A stretch of 36,087 bases of DNA from positions 1 to 36,087 of the forward strand of contig JAFTGA010000060.1 of the NCBI GenBank assembly GCA_017458145.1. The letters run 5' to 3'. The stretch is from Bacteroidales bacterium. Its GTDB lineage: Bacteria; Bacteroidota; Bacteroidia; Bacteroidales; UBA932. The notes beneath the pieces were generated by a model. That model ran no database searches, was not told the DNA's origin, and saw nothing but the letters and a program-made list of their open reading frames with translations. The position numbers were made by a program, and so were the translations under genes. This document shows, one piece after another, positions 1 through 6,913 of the stretch. Each line of letters begins with the position of its first letter. Position 1 is the stretch's first letter.

Positions 1-297
1 GACACAGCAGCATTTTCCAACATGACCTTCGACGAGCAGGAAGCCTACATCGCCTCGATGAAGCAGAAATGGGATTACCAGAATTCCATCGACTTTGCCG
101 AGATGAAGGGCGATTCCCGGGGATATGAGAGGGGGAAAGCAGAAGGGAAAGCAGAAGGGAAAGCAGAAGGGAAAGCAGAAGGGATCGCTGAGGGATTAGC
201 CGCCACCGCCCGGCGGATGCTGGCGAAGGGCTATCCACCAGCAGAAATCGCGGAGATGACCGGCTTCAATGAGGAGCAGATCCGGGCGCTTCAGTAG
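1..297 (+). CDS. Rpn-family recombination-promoting nuclease / putative transposase, C-terminal tail (5' partial)
   Basis: The frame is open from base 1, so the gene starts outside the window; the ATG at 22 is probably internal. The visible 98 residues match the end of Rpn/YhgA-like PD-(D/E)XK nuclease-transposase proteins, which in Bacteroidales finish with an AxFSNMTxxEQxAY-type segment, a charged helix and a run of G-[KR]-x-E units. Here the run is GKAE four times in perfect 12-bp DNA repeats, then a degenerate GIAE. The last 35 residues look like a small helical domain (PPAEIAEMTGFNEEQIRAL), as in other members. The catalytic domain lies upstream and cannot be checked. The family assignment is fairly sure; whether the gene is intact is unknown. 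Confidence 0.72.
   Translation, partial: DTAAFSNMTFDEQEAYIASMKQKWDYQNSIDFAEMKGDSRGYERGKAEGKAEGKAEGKAEGIAEGLAATARRMLAKGYPPAEIAEMTGFNEEQIRALQ
133..180 (+). repeat. Four perfect 12-bp tandem repeats (GKAE codons)
   Basis: The unit gggaaagcagaa occurs four times without mismatch at 133-144, 145-156, 157-168 and 169-180, followed by a degenerate fifth unit at 181-192. The unit length is a multiple of three, so copy-number change would lengthen or shorten the Rpn linker without a frameshift. Confidence 0.9.
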
Positions 298-392
298 CTG
301 CTACCGACATCTCGTCCGTCGGCGGTTTTATCCCATTTCGAAAACAGTTCTACACGAAACCGGCCATTCCGCAAGGTCCAAATGTAAATCCC

Positions 393-430
393 TCCCCTGT
401 TCCAGCCTTTTCGAGCTGCAGGACAGGGGA
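393..430 (+). terminator. Possible hairpin terminator downstream of the Rpn gene
   Basis: The 8-bp perfect arms TCCCCTGT (393-400) and ACAGGGGA (423-430) enclose a 22-nt loop that can partly pair. TTTT follows at 432-435. This sits 95 nt after the Rpn stop and downstream of convergent truA, so it could end either transcript. The T-run is short and interrupted, so this is only a candidate. The remaining bases of 298-503 show nothing else I can support. Confidence 0.35.
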
Positions 431-503
431 GTTTTACAGTCCCACTGCTCCGGATGGGGCGGTCTGCACGACATCCGGGAGACGCCTGCGGGGAAAGCGT
501 CTG

Positions 504-1379
504 CTAATACTCCACGCTGCTGAGGAAGAGGGCGTGGCCGGGGACGGATTCGCCGGCCTGGTTCCGCCAGGCCGACGAAGTAGCCTTCACCCCCTGCACC
601 CCCTCCAGGGGGATGGCCGGATCATCGCTGTCGCGATCCGGCGCCAGCGCACCAACGCACGGGGAGGCCGTGTCATCCGGCGGCAGGATCAGGGCGCGGA
701 AGTCCTCCACGCTCCGCTTGCCGCGGCCGACTTCGAGCAGGGTGCCGACGACAGCGCGGACCATGTTGCGCAGGAAGCGGTCGGCGGCGATGCGGAAATA
801 CCAGTAGTCCTCACCGCCTTCCCGCCCCGTCAGGGCGAGATGCGTGGGGGTGTAGCGGTGCCAGCCGGCTTCCGTGACCGTGCAGAGCGAAGTCTTGGAG
901 TCAGCGCCGGTCTTTTCAAAGCAGCGGAAATCGTGGCGGCCCGGCAGAGCCTGCGCCGCACGGTTCATCGCATCGAAGTCCACCCCGGGGAAAGTATAGA
1001 GATAAGAGTAATCCTCCACGAAAGGGTCTTTCACCCTGTGTAAAAAATAAGTATATTCGCGCCGCGTTGCGTCAAACCGGGCATGGAAGTCCGGAGCGGC
1101 CGGAGCAATCGCATGAACGACGATGGAACGGGGCAGGATGGCATTTAATTTGTAGCACAATTGTGCCGTATCAAGCCCCTCGGCTGCGTCGAAATGAGCG
1201 ATGTAGCCGATAGCGTTCACGCCCGTGTCGGTCCGGCCGGCGCCGGTCACGCCCACGGCGGTGCGGAGCAGGGTGGACAAGGCCCCCTCGAGCGTCTGCT
1301 GGACACTGGGAGCATCGGGCTGGATCTGCCAACCGCAGAATTCCGCACCCCGGTAGGAGAGCTTGATCGAGTAGCGCAT
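504..1379 (-). CDS. truA: tRNA pseudouridine(38-40) synthase TruA
   Basis: The protein converts uridines 38-40 of the tRNA anticodon arm to pseudouridine. It begins MRYSIKLSYRGAEFCGWQ, the classic TruA N-terminus, and contains GAGRTDTGVNA, which holds the catalytic aspartate. Further family blocks follow (DFHARFDATRREYTY; FLRNMVRAVVGTLLEVGRGK). Length is 291 residues, usual for the family. I chose the ATG at 1379 because the conserved protein starts there; a TTG four codons upstream (1391) is also open but adds only four residues. The gene runs divergently from the moxR-bat operon, with only 26 bp between the two starts. Confidence 0.95.
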   Translation of the reverse strand: MRYSIKLSYRGAEFCGWQIQPDAPSVQQTLEGALSTLLRTAVGVTGAGRTDTGVNAIGYIAHFDAAEGLDTAQLCYKLNAILPRSIVVHAIAPAAPDFHARFDATRREYTYFLHRVKDPFVEDYSYLYTFPGVDFDAMNRAAQALPGRHDFRCFEKTGADSKTSLCTVTEAGWHRYTPTHLALTGREGGEDYWYFRIAADRFLRNMVRAVVGTLLEVGRGKRSVEDFRALILPPDDTASPCVGALAPDRDSDDPAIPLEGVQGVKATSSAWRNQAGESVPGHALFLSSVEY

Positions 1380-1388
1380 AACGGACTG

Positions 1389-1396
1389 CAAAATTA
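1389..1396 (-). promoter_or_regulatory. Candidate -7 box for truA
   Basis: On the minus strand the sequence reads TAATTTTG, matching the Bacteroidota -7 consensus TAnnTTTG. It lies 10 nt upstream of the truA ATG, implying a leader of only a few nucleotides. No convincing -33 box was seen. No equivalent box was found for moxR in the same gap. Confidence 0.45.
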
Positions 1397-1405
1397 GTTA
1401 ATTAT

Positions 1406-2398
1406 ATGGAAAGTGTAAACATCAAGGAGCTCAACGACCGCATCCAGAAAGAGAGTGCGTTCGTGGATCTCCTGACCATGGAGATGGGCAAGGTGATCGT
1501 GGGCCAGAAGCACCTGGTGGAGAACCTGATGATCGCGATGCTGGCGGACGGCCACATCCTGCTGGAGGGCGTCCCGGGTCTGGCGAAGACCCTGGCGATC
1601 AGCACCTTGTCCAAGGCGGTGGATGCCAAGTTCAGCCGCATCCAGTTCACCCCGGATCTGCTGCCGGCCGACGTGACCGGCACGTTGATCTACTCCCAGA
1701 AGAAGGAACAGTTCGAAGTGCACAAGGGCCCGATTTTCGCCAATTTCGTGCTGGCGGACGAGATCAACCGCGCGCCCGCCAAGGTCCAGTCCGCCCTGCT
1801 GGAAGCCATGCAGGAGCGGCAGGTGACGCTCGGCGACGAGACCTACAAGCTCCCTGAGCCGTTCCTGGTGATGGCCACGCAGAACCCGATCGAGCAGGAA
1901 GGCACCTACCCCCTCCCGGAGGCGCAGGTGGACCGTTTCATGCTCAAGGTCGTGGTCGGTTATCCCAAGAAGGACGAGGAGAAGCTCATCATCCGGATGA
2001 ACAACACCGGCTCCTTCCCGAAAGCGCAGCCCGTGGTGAGCCCGGCCGACATCGTGCGCGCCCGCGAGATCGTGCGCGAAGTATATATGGACGAGAAGAT
2101 CGAGCGCTACATCGTGGACATCGTCTATGCCACCCGCACCCCGGAAGAGTACGGTCTGGCGAACCTGAAGGACCTCATCTCCTTCGGTGGCTCGCCGCGT
2201 GCCAGCATCAGCCTGTCGATGGCCGCAAAGGCCTATGCCTTCATCAAGCGGCGCGGCTACGTGATCCCTGAGGACGTGCGCGCCGTGTGCCCCGAGGTGC
2301 TGCGCCACCGCATCGGCCTGACCTACGAGGCGGAAGCCGAAAACGTGACGCCGGAAGAGATCATCGAACAGATCATCAATGCCGTCATCGTCCCGTAA
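1406..2398 (+). CDS. MoxR-family AAA+ ATPase
   Basis: This 330-residue AAA+ ATPase of the MoxR branch is thought to act as a chaperone-like remodeller working with von Willebrand A (vWA) domain proteins. The Walker A motif is GVPGLAKT (residues 55-62), and the Walker B region is LADEINRAPAK with acidic residues at about 118-119. MATQNPIEQEGTYPLPEAQ is the sensor/linker block typical of MoxR proteins. It is the first gene of the bat operon and overlaps the next gene by 20 bp, so translational coupling is likely. The start ATG at 1406 gives a conserved-looking N-terminus and lies 26 bp from divergent truA. The physiological substrate of Bacteroidota MoxR proteins is not established. Confidence 0.93.
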   Translation: MESVNIKELNDRIQKESAFVDLLTMEMGKVIVGQKHLVENLMIAMLADGHILLEGVPGLAKTLAISTLSKAVDAKFSRIQFTPDLLPADVTGTLIYSQKKEQFEVHKGPIFANFVLADEINRAPAKVQSALLEAMQERQVTLGDETYKLPEPFLVMATQNPIEQEGTYPLPEAQVDRFMLKVVVGYPKKDEEKLIIRMNNTGSFPKAQPVVSPADIVRAREIVREVYMDEKIERYIVDIVYATRTPEEYGLANLKDLISFGGSPRASISLSMAAKAYAFIKRRGYVIPEDVRAVCPEVLRHRIGLTYEAEAENVTPEEIIEQIINAVIVP

Positions 2399-3281
2399 TA
2401 CGCGTGCGACCGAACTCCTGAAGAAAGTCAGGAAGATCGAGATCAAGACCAAGGCGCTCTCCCACCAGATCTTCGCCGGCGAGTACCATTCGGCCTTCAA
2501 GGGCCGCGGCATGGCCTTCAGCGAGGTGCGGGAGTACCAGTGGGGGGACGACGTGCGCTCGATGGACTGGAATGTCACGGCGCGCCTGCGCGCCCCGTAC
2601 GTCAAGGTCTTCGAAGAGGAGCGTGAACTGACGGTCGTGCTGCTGGTGGACGTGAGCCGCTCCGGGCTGTTCGGCACGGCCGGACAGACAAAGCGCGAAC
2701 GGATCGCCGAAATCGCAGCCGTGCTGTCGTTCAGCGCCATCCTCAACAACGACAAGGTCGGCGCCCTGTTCTTCTCCGACCGCGTCGAGAAATTCATCCC
2801 GCCCGCCAAGGGCCGTTCACACCTGCTGCATATCATCCGTGAGATGCTGGAGCTGCAGCCGGTCTCCGACGGCACGGACATCGGCGCGGCGCTGAAGTTC
2901 CTCACGAACGCGATCAAGAAGAAGTGTACCGCCTTCCTGCTCAGCGACATGATCGACGCCGACGAGGCGGGCAACCCCCGCTATGAAGAGGCGCTCAAGG
3001 TGGCGGTGAACCGCCACGACCTCAGCGTGATCAAGGTGCATGACCCGCGGGAGCGCGCGCTTCCGTCCGTAGGGCTGGTGCACATCAAGGACAGCGAGAC
3101 CGGCCGCGGCGCGTGGATTGACACGGACAGCCGCAAGGTACGCTCCGCGTATGAGCGCTGGTTCGCCGAACTCTCGGCCCGGGAGACGGGCCTGTTCAAC
3201 AAATACCAGGTCGACCACGTGGACATCGCCACGGACGCCGACTACGTCAAGGGCCTGATGGCCCTGTTTGCACACAGATGA
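2379..3281 (+). CDS. DUF58 domain protein with vWA-like fold
   Basis: The protein has 300 residues. The DUF58 signature EYQWGDDVRSMDWNVTAR is present (residues 53-70), followed by a vWA-like fold with a MIDAS-type DVSRS at 91-95. DUF58 proteins nearly always follow moxR genes, and the pair is proposed to assemble or activate metal-binding partner proteins. The start at 2379 lies inside the 3' end of moxR. The stop overlaps the next gene's start by 4 bp (ATGA). No signal peptide or membrane segment is seen, so the protein is probably cytoplasmic. Family assignment is strong; molecular function is inferred only from context. Confidence 0.92.
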   Translation: MPSSSRNTRATELLKKVRKIEIKTKALSHQIFAGEYHSAFKGRGMAFSEVREYQWGDDVRSMDWNVTARLRAPYVKVFEEERELTVVLLVDVSRSGLFGTAGQTKRERIAEIAAVLSFSAILNNDKVGALFFSDRVEKFIPPAKGRSHLLHIIREMLELQPVSDGTDIGAALKFLTNAIKKKCTAFLLSDMIDADEAGNPRYEEALKVAVNRHDLSVIKVHDPRERALPSVGLVHIKDSETGRGAWIDTDSRKVRSAYERWFAELSARETGLFNKYQVDHVDIATDADYVKGLMALFAHR

Positions 3282-4240
3282 AACTGTTGATCTTCATATG
3301 GCTGGCGATGCTGGACATCGTCCCGGCGGGGCAGGCCCGGCTCAGGCAGCTCCAGCCCCGGGACTCCATCCTGATCGCCGACCAGATCGAATACGGATTC
3401 CAGCTGGACAGCGTGCCGGACGGGACCGCGCTGCGGCTGCCCGATTTCTCGCAGGCATCCAGCGACACCCTGACCCTGGTGCGCGGCTGGCAGCTCGACA
3501 CGCTCGCCACCCTGAAAGTCCGGCAACCCGGCCGCAAGGACCGGACCCTGCTCCACAATATCCGGGGCAGCATCGTCGTGGCCCCCTTCGAGGAAGGAAC
3601 CTACCAGCTCCCTCCGATCCCCGTGCTGCGCGGCGAGGCGGACACGCTCCTCTTCGAGGGGCTGCAGATGGAGGTGAAGACGATGCCCGTGGACACGGCC
3701 ACCTTCGTGCTGCACGACATCAAGGGCCAGATATCCTACCCGTTGACCTTCAAGGAAATGCTCCCCTGGATCGGGGGCGTCCTGCTGCTCGCCGCCCTCG
3801 CCTGGCTGCTGGTCTGGCTGATCCGCCGCCGACAGTCCGCCGGAGGCCCGGACGCAAGAAAGGACCCCGCCTACATCGTAGCGCTGCGCGAGCTGGAGAA
3901 ATGGCGCGGCGACAAGTTCTGGATGCCCGAGAAGCAGAAGGCCTATTATTCGGGCATCACCGATGCCCTCAAGACCTATATCGAAGACCGCTTCGGCATC
4001 GACGCGCCGGAGATGACCACCGCCGAACTCTTCGCCGCACTGAAGGATGCGCAGGACCTGCCTGCCGACCTGCGCGAGGAGGTCCGGGAGGTCTTCGAGT
4101 GCGCCGACTTCGTCAAGTTCGCCAAGCACGTGGCCTCCGAGGAGGAGAACGCCCGCGCGCTGCCGACGGCCGTGCGCTTCGTCACAACCACCTACCAGTC
4201 AACGCTTGAGGAGGAGCAGAAGAGCGAGAATGAACTTTGA
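3278..4240 (+). CDS. Single-pass membrane protein of the bat operon, unnamed family
   Basis: This 320-residue protein has an N-terminal hydrophobic segment (MKLLIFIWLAMLDIVPAGQA) that looks like a signal peptide. A beta-rich extracytoplasmic region of about 150 residues follows, then one membrane span near 168-190 ending in RRR, and a helical cytoplasmic tail. The tail contains a block (YYSGITDALKTYIEDRFG) resembling the C-terminal cytoplasmic part of BatD-type proteins. Genes of this layout commonly stand between DUF58 and batA in Bacteroidota, so it is probably a structural member of the Bat membrane complex. It overlaps DUF58 by 4 bp and batA by 11 bp. No precise function can be given. Confidence 0.8.
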   Translation: MKLLIFIWLAMLDIVPAGQARLRQLQPRDSILIADQIEYGFQLDSVPDGTALRLPDFSQASSDTLTLVRGWQLDTLATLKVRQPGRKDRTLLHNIRGSIVVAPFEEGTYQLPPIPVLRGEADTLLFEGLQMEVKTMPVDTATFVLHDIKGQISYPLTFKEMLPWIGGVLLLAALAWLLVWLIRRRQSAGGPDARKDPAYIVALRELEKWRGDKFWMPEKQKAYYSGITDALKTYIEDRFGIDAPEMTTAELFAALKDAQDLPADLREEVREVFECADFVKFAKHVASEEENARALPTAVRFVTTTYQSTLEEEQKSENEL

Positions 4241-5213
4241 GAATCCCGCCCTGCTCTGGCTGCTGGTCCTGCCGCTGCTGCTCGTCGCGCTCTATGTCTA
4301 TCGGGAGCTGGCGGAGCGGCGTCCGCACCTGCGCGTATCCGCGTCCGCGCCCTGGCTGCAGGGCGGAATGTCGCCGCTCGCCGTGCTGCGCCACCTGCCG
4401 ATGGTGCTGCGCACCGCCGCGCTCTGCCTGATCATCGTCGCCTTGGCGCGGCCCCGCTCCTCGACCGAGATCGAGAAGATCGACTCCGAGGGCATCGACA
4501 TCGTCTTCGCGATGGACGTCTCGACGAGTATGCTGGCCCGGGATTTCACGCCCGACCGCATCAGCGCCGCCAAGGATATCGCCATCGAGTTCATCGCCCA
4601 GCGGCCTTCCGACCGGATGGGCATCGTGGTCTTCGCGGGCGAGAGCTACACGCAGTGCCCGCTGACCACCGACCGCGCCACGCTGATCAACCTGATGAAG
4701 GAGGTGCAGACCGACCTGATCGAGGACGGCACCGCCATCGGCAACGGCCTCGCCACCGCCGTGGCCCGGATGATGGACTCCGACGCACCGAGCCGCGTGG
4801 TGATCCTGCTGACGGACGGCGTGAACAACAGCGGCGAAGTGGCCCCGCAGACGGCGGCAGAGATCGCCAAGACCTACGGCATCCGCGTCTATACGATCGG
4901 CGTCGGCGCCAACGGGATGGCCCCCTACCCGGTGATGACCCCCTGGGGCGTGGAGATCCAGAAGGTCCAGGTGGAGATCGACGAAGAACTGCTCAAGAAC
5001 ATCTCCGAGACCACCGGCGGGCGGTATTTCCGCGCCACGGACAACACCAAACTTGCGGAGATCTACTCGGAAATCAACAAGATGGAGAAGGCCCGCACGT
5101 CCGTGGACAGCTTCCCCGTCTATAAGGAACTGTTCGGGCGTTTCGGCCTGGCGGCGCTCATCTGCCTGCTGCTCGAACTCATTGTCAGACTTTTGATCAG
5201 GAGGATGCCGTAG
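4230..5213 (+). CDS. batA: BatA, membrane-anchored vWA protein
   Basis: The protein has 327 residues. It opens with MNFENPALLWLLVLPLLLVALY, a membrane segment; a second span lies at about 58-73. A vWA domain follows with the complete MIDAS motif DVSTS (96-100) and downstream TDGVNNSG. A C-terminal span closes the protein (FGLAALICLLLELIVRLLI). This is the usual BatA/BatB architecture: two N-terminal spans, periplasmic vWA, one C-terminal span. Bat proteins were named for Bacteroides aerotolerance, but their biochemical role is unresolved. The frame is open further upstream to 4047; I chose 4230 because conserved BatA sequence starts there and it overlaps the preceding gene by 11 bp. Confidence 0.93.
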   Translation: MNFENPALLWLLVLPLLLVALYVYRELAERRPHLRVSASAPWLQGGMSPLAVLRHLPMVLRTAALCLIIVALARPRSSTEIEKIDSEGIDIVFAMDVSTSMLARDFTPDRISAAKDIAIEFIAQRPSDRMGIVVFAGESYTQCPLTTDRATLINLMKEVQTDLIEDGTAIGNGLATAVARMMDSDAPSRVVILLTDGVNNSGEVAPQTAAEIAKTYGIRVYTIGVGANGMAPYPVMTPWGVEIQKVQVEIDEELLKNISETTGGRYFRATDNTKLAEIYSEINKMEKARTSVDSFPVYKELFGRFGLAALICLLLELIVRLLIRRMP

Positions 5214-5214
5214 T

Positions 5215-6222
5215 ATGTTGATGTTTGCCCGTGCCTATTTCCTGTGGCTTCTGCTGCTCGTGCCCGTGATCCTGATCGGGTATGCGCTGCTGCGCCGCCT
5301 GCGCAGGGAGCGCTTGCGCCGCTTCGGCGACGAGGCGCTTGTCCGCGCGTTGATGCCTTCCTGGTCCCCTGCGAAGGGGTGGTGGCGCACCGTGCTTTTC
5401 TGCATCGGCTTCGCCTGTTTCTCCATCGGCCTCGCCCGGCCGCTGCTCGGCGCCAAGCTCGTCGAGCGCGAGACCAAGGGCGCCGAGATCATGATCTGCC
5501 TGGACGTCTCCAACTCGATGCTCGCCCAGGACTACTCCCCGGACCGCCTGTCACGCGCTAAACTGGCGATCTCGCGTATCGTGGACAAGCTGCAGGGAGA
5601 CCGCATCGGCCTGATTATCTTTGCCGGCAGCTCTTTCGTGCAGCTGCCGATCACCACGGACTACGTGTCCGCCAAGATGTTCCTCGGCTCCATCGACACC
5701 CAGTCGGTGCCCGTGCAGGGCACGGCCATCGGGGACGCCATCCTGACGGCCGCCAAGAGCTTCAGCACCCAGAGCGAGAAGAGCCGCGCAATCATCGTAA
5801 TCACCGACGGCGAGAACCACGAAGACGATCCTGTGGACGCTGCGAAACAGGTGGCGGAGACGGGCATCCGCGTTTACACCATCGGCGTGGGGTCGCTGCG
5901 CGGCCAGCCGATTCCCAAGGACGGCGACCTGATGAAAGACCAGGACGGCAACATCGTCGTGACCCGCCTGGACGAGGAGACGCTGAGGCGCGTGGCTTCC
6001 GCCGGCAACGGCGCATACGTCCACGCCGGCGGCGAAGAATTCGGCCTCAATCCGATCCTCGACGAGATCCGCAAACTCGAGGACGAGCGCTTCAATTCCG
6101 TCGTCTTCGAGGAGTATGACGAGCAGTATATGTATTTCTTTGCCGCGGCGCTTTTCTTCTTCGTGCTGGAGATGCTGATCGGTGAGCGCCGGGCCAAAAG
6201 GAGGTTGTTCGATGAAAACTAA
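5215..6222 (+). CDS. batB: BatB, membrane-anchored vWA protein
   Basis: This 335-residue paralogue of BatA lies 1 bp downstream of it. It has an N-terminal span (FLWLLLLVPVILIGYALL) and a second span near 59-75. The vWA domain carries the MIDAS motif DVSNS (97-101) and TDGENHEDDP. A C-terminal span lies near residues 300-325. Compared with BatA, the vWA domain holds a longer loop (QPIPKDGDLMKDQDGNIV) that carries the usual BatB features. BatA and BatB are expected to work together in the inner membrane with BatC, BatD and BatE. The stop codon overlaps the batC start by 11 bp. Confidence 0.93.
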   Translation: MLMFARAYFLWLLLLVPVILIGYALLRRLRRERLRRFGDEALVRALMPSWSPAKGWWRTVLFCIGFACFSIGLARPLLGAKLVERETKGAEIMICLDVSNSMLAQDYSPDRLSRAKLAISRIVDKLQGDRIGLIIFAGSSFVQLPITTDYVSAKMFLGSIDTQSVPVQGTAIGDAILTAAKSFSTQSEKSRAIIVITDGENHEDDPVDAAKQVAETGIRVYTIGVGSLRGQPIPKDGDLMKDQDGNIVVTRLDEETLRRVASAGNGAYVHAGGEEFGLNPILDEIRKLEDERFNSVVFEEYDEQYMYFFAAALFFFVLEMLIGERRAKRRLFDEN

Positions 6223-6913
6223 GATACTGGCTATCCTATTGATTTTCAGTTGTCTGCCCGGCTTTGCACAGGCAGACAAGCACGATGTCCGCGCGGGCAA
6301 CCGCAAATTCCGCAAGGACCGTTTCAAGGAAGCGGAAATCGACTACCGCAAGGCCGTGGTCAAGGACTCCGCCTCCGTGGCCGCCCAGTACAATCTGGCC
6401 TCCACCCTCTACCGGCAGGAAGACTACGCCGGAGCGGCCCGGTCCCTGGAGAGCGTGGGGAAGCAGGAAGGGCTGCCCGCACAGTACTATTTCAACGCCG
6501 GCGACACCGCTTCGCAGCAGAAGGACTGGCAGGCGGCGGTGGACGCCTTCCGGCAGGCGCTGCTGCGCGATCCGGGGGATCTGGACGCGAAGGAGAACTA
6601 CATCTATGCCAAGAAGATGCTCCAGAACCAGCAGGGCGGCGGGGGCGACAACCAGCAGAACCAGGACCAGAACCAGCAGAATCAGGATCAGGATCAGAAC
6701 CAGGACCAGAACCAGGACCAGAACCAGAACCAGGACCAACAGAATCAGGACCAGCAGCAGGATCAGCAGCAAGGCCAGCAGCCGCAGATCTCGCCCCAGC
6801 AGGCGCAGCAGATGCTGCGCGCCATCCAGGCCAAGGAGAAGGAGACCCAGGACAAGGTGAATAAGGAGAAGGCCGCCCTGCTGAAGTCCCGGCAGAAAGA
6901 AAAGAATTGGTGA
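6212..6913 (+). CDS. batC: BatC, periplasmic TPR protein with Q/N/D-rich tail
   Basis: The protein has 233 residues. The signal peptide is MKTKILAILLIFSCLPGFAQA. Tetratricopeptide repeats cover residues 25-125 (for example VAAQYNLASTLYRQEDYAGA and AVDAFRQALLRDPGDLDAKENY). A low-complexity tail rich in Q, N and D follows (about 140-190), then a charged helix. This is the expected BatC layout; the TPR unit probably serves as a protein-interaction platform for BatA/B. I chose the ATG at 6212 because the signal peptide starts there and it is preceded by AAAGGAGG at 6197-6204 with 7-nt spacing, an unusually good Shine-Dalgarno for Bacteroidota. It overlaps batB by 11 bp and shares one base with batD (TGATG). 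Confidence 0.92.
   Translation: MKTKILAILLIFSCLPGFAQADKHDVRAGNRKFRKDRFKEAEIDYRKAVVKDSASVAAQYNLASTLYRQEDYAGAARSLESVGKQEGLPAQYYFNAGDTASQQKDWQAAVDAFRQALLRDPGDLDAKENYIYAKKMLQNQQGGGGDNQQNQDQNQQNQDQDQNQDQNQDQNQNQDQQNQDQQQDQQQGQQPQISPQQAQQMLRAIQAKEKETQDKVNKEKAALLKSRQKEKNW
6651..6787 (+). repeat. CAG/GAC-rich low-complexity repeat in batC
   Basis: This is an irregular tandem array of codons for Q, N and D, built from units such as caggaccagaac. It encodes the disordered tail of BatC. The array is prone to in-frame length change; long spurious reading frames appear opposite it. Confidence 0.8.

Noticed and set aside
133-180. Short tandem repeats as a CRISPR or integration site
   Set aside because: They are 12-bp coding repeats typical of the G-K-A-E tail of Rpn proteins.
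4047-4229. N-terminal extension of BatA
   Set aside because: The 61 extra residues are R/S/P-rich shadow of the preceding gene; BatA similarity begins at the ATG at 4230.
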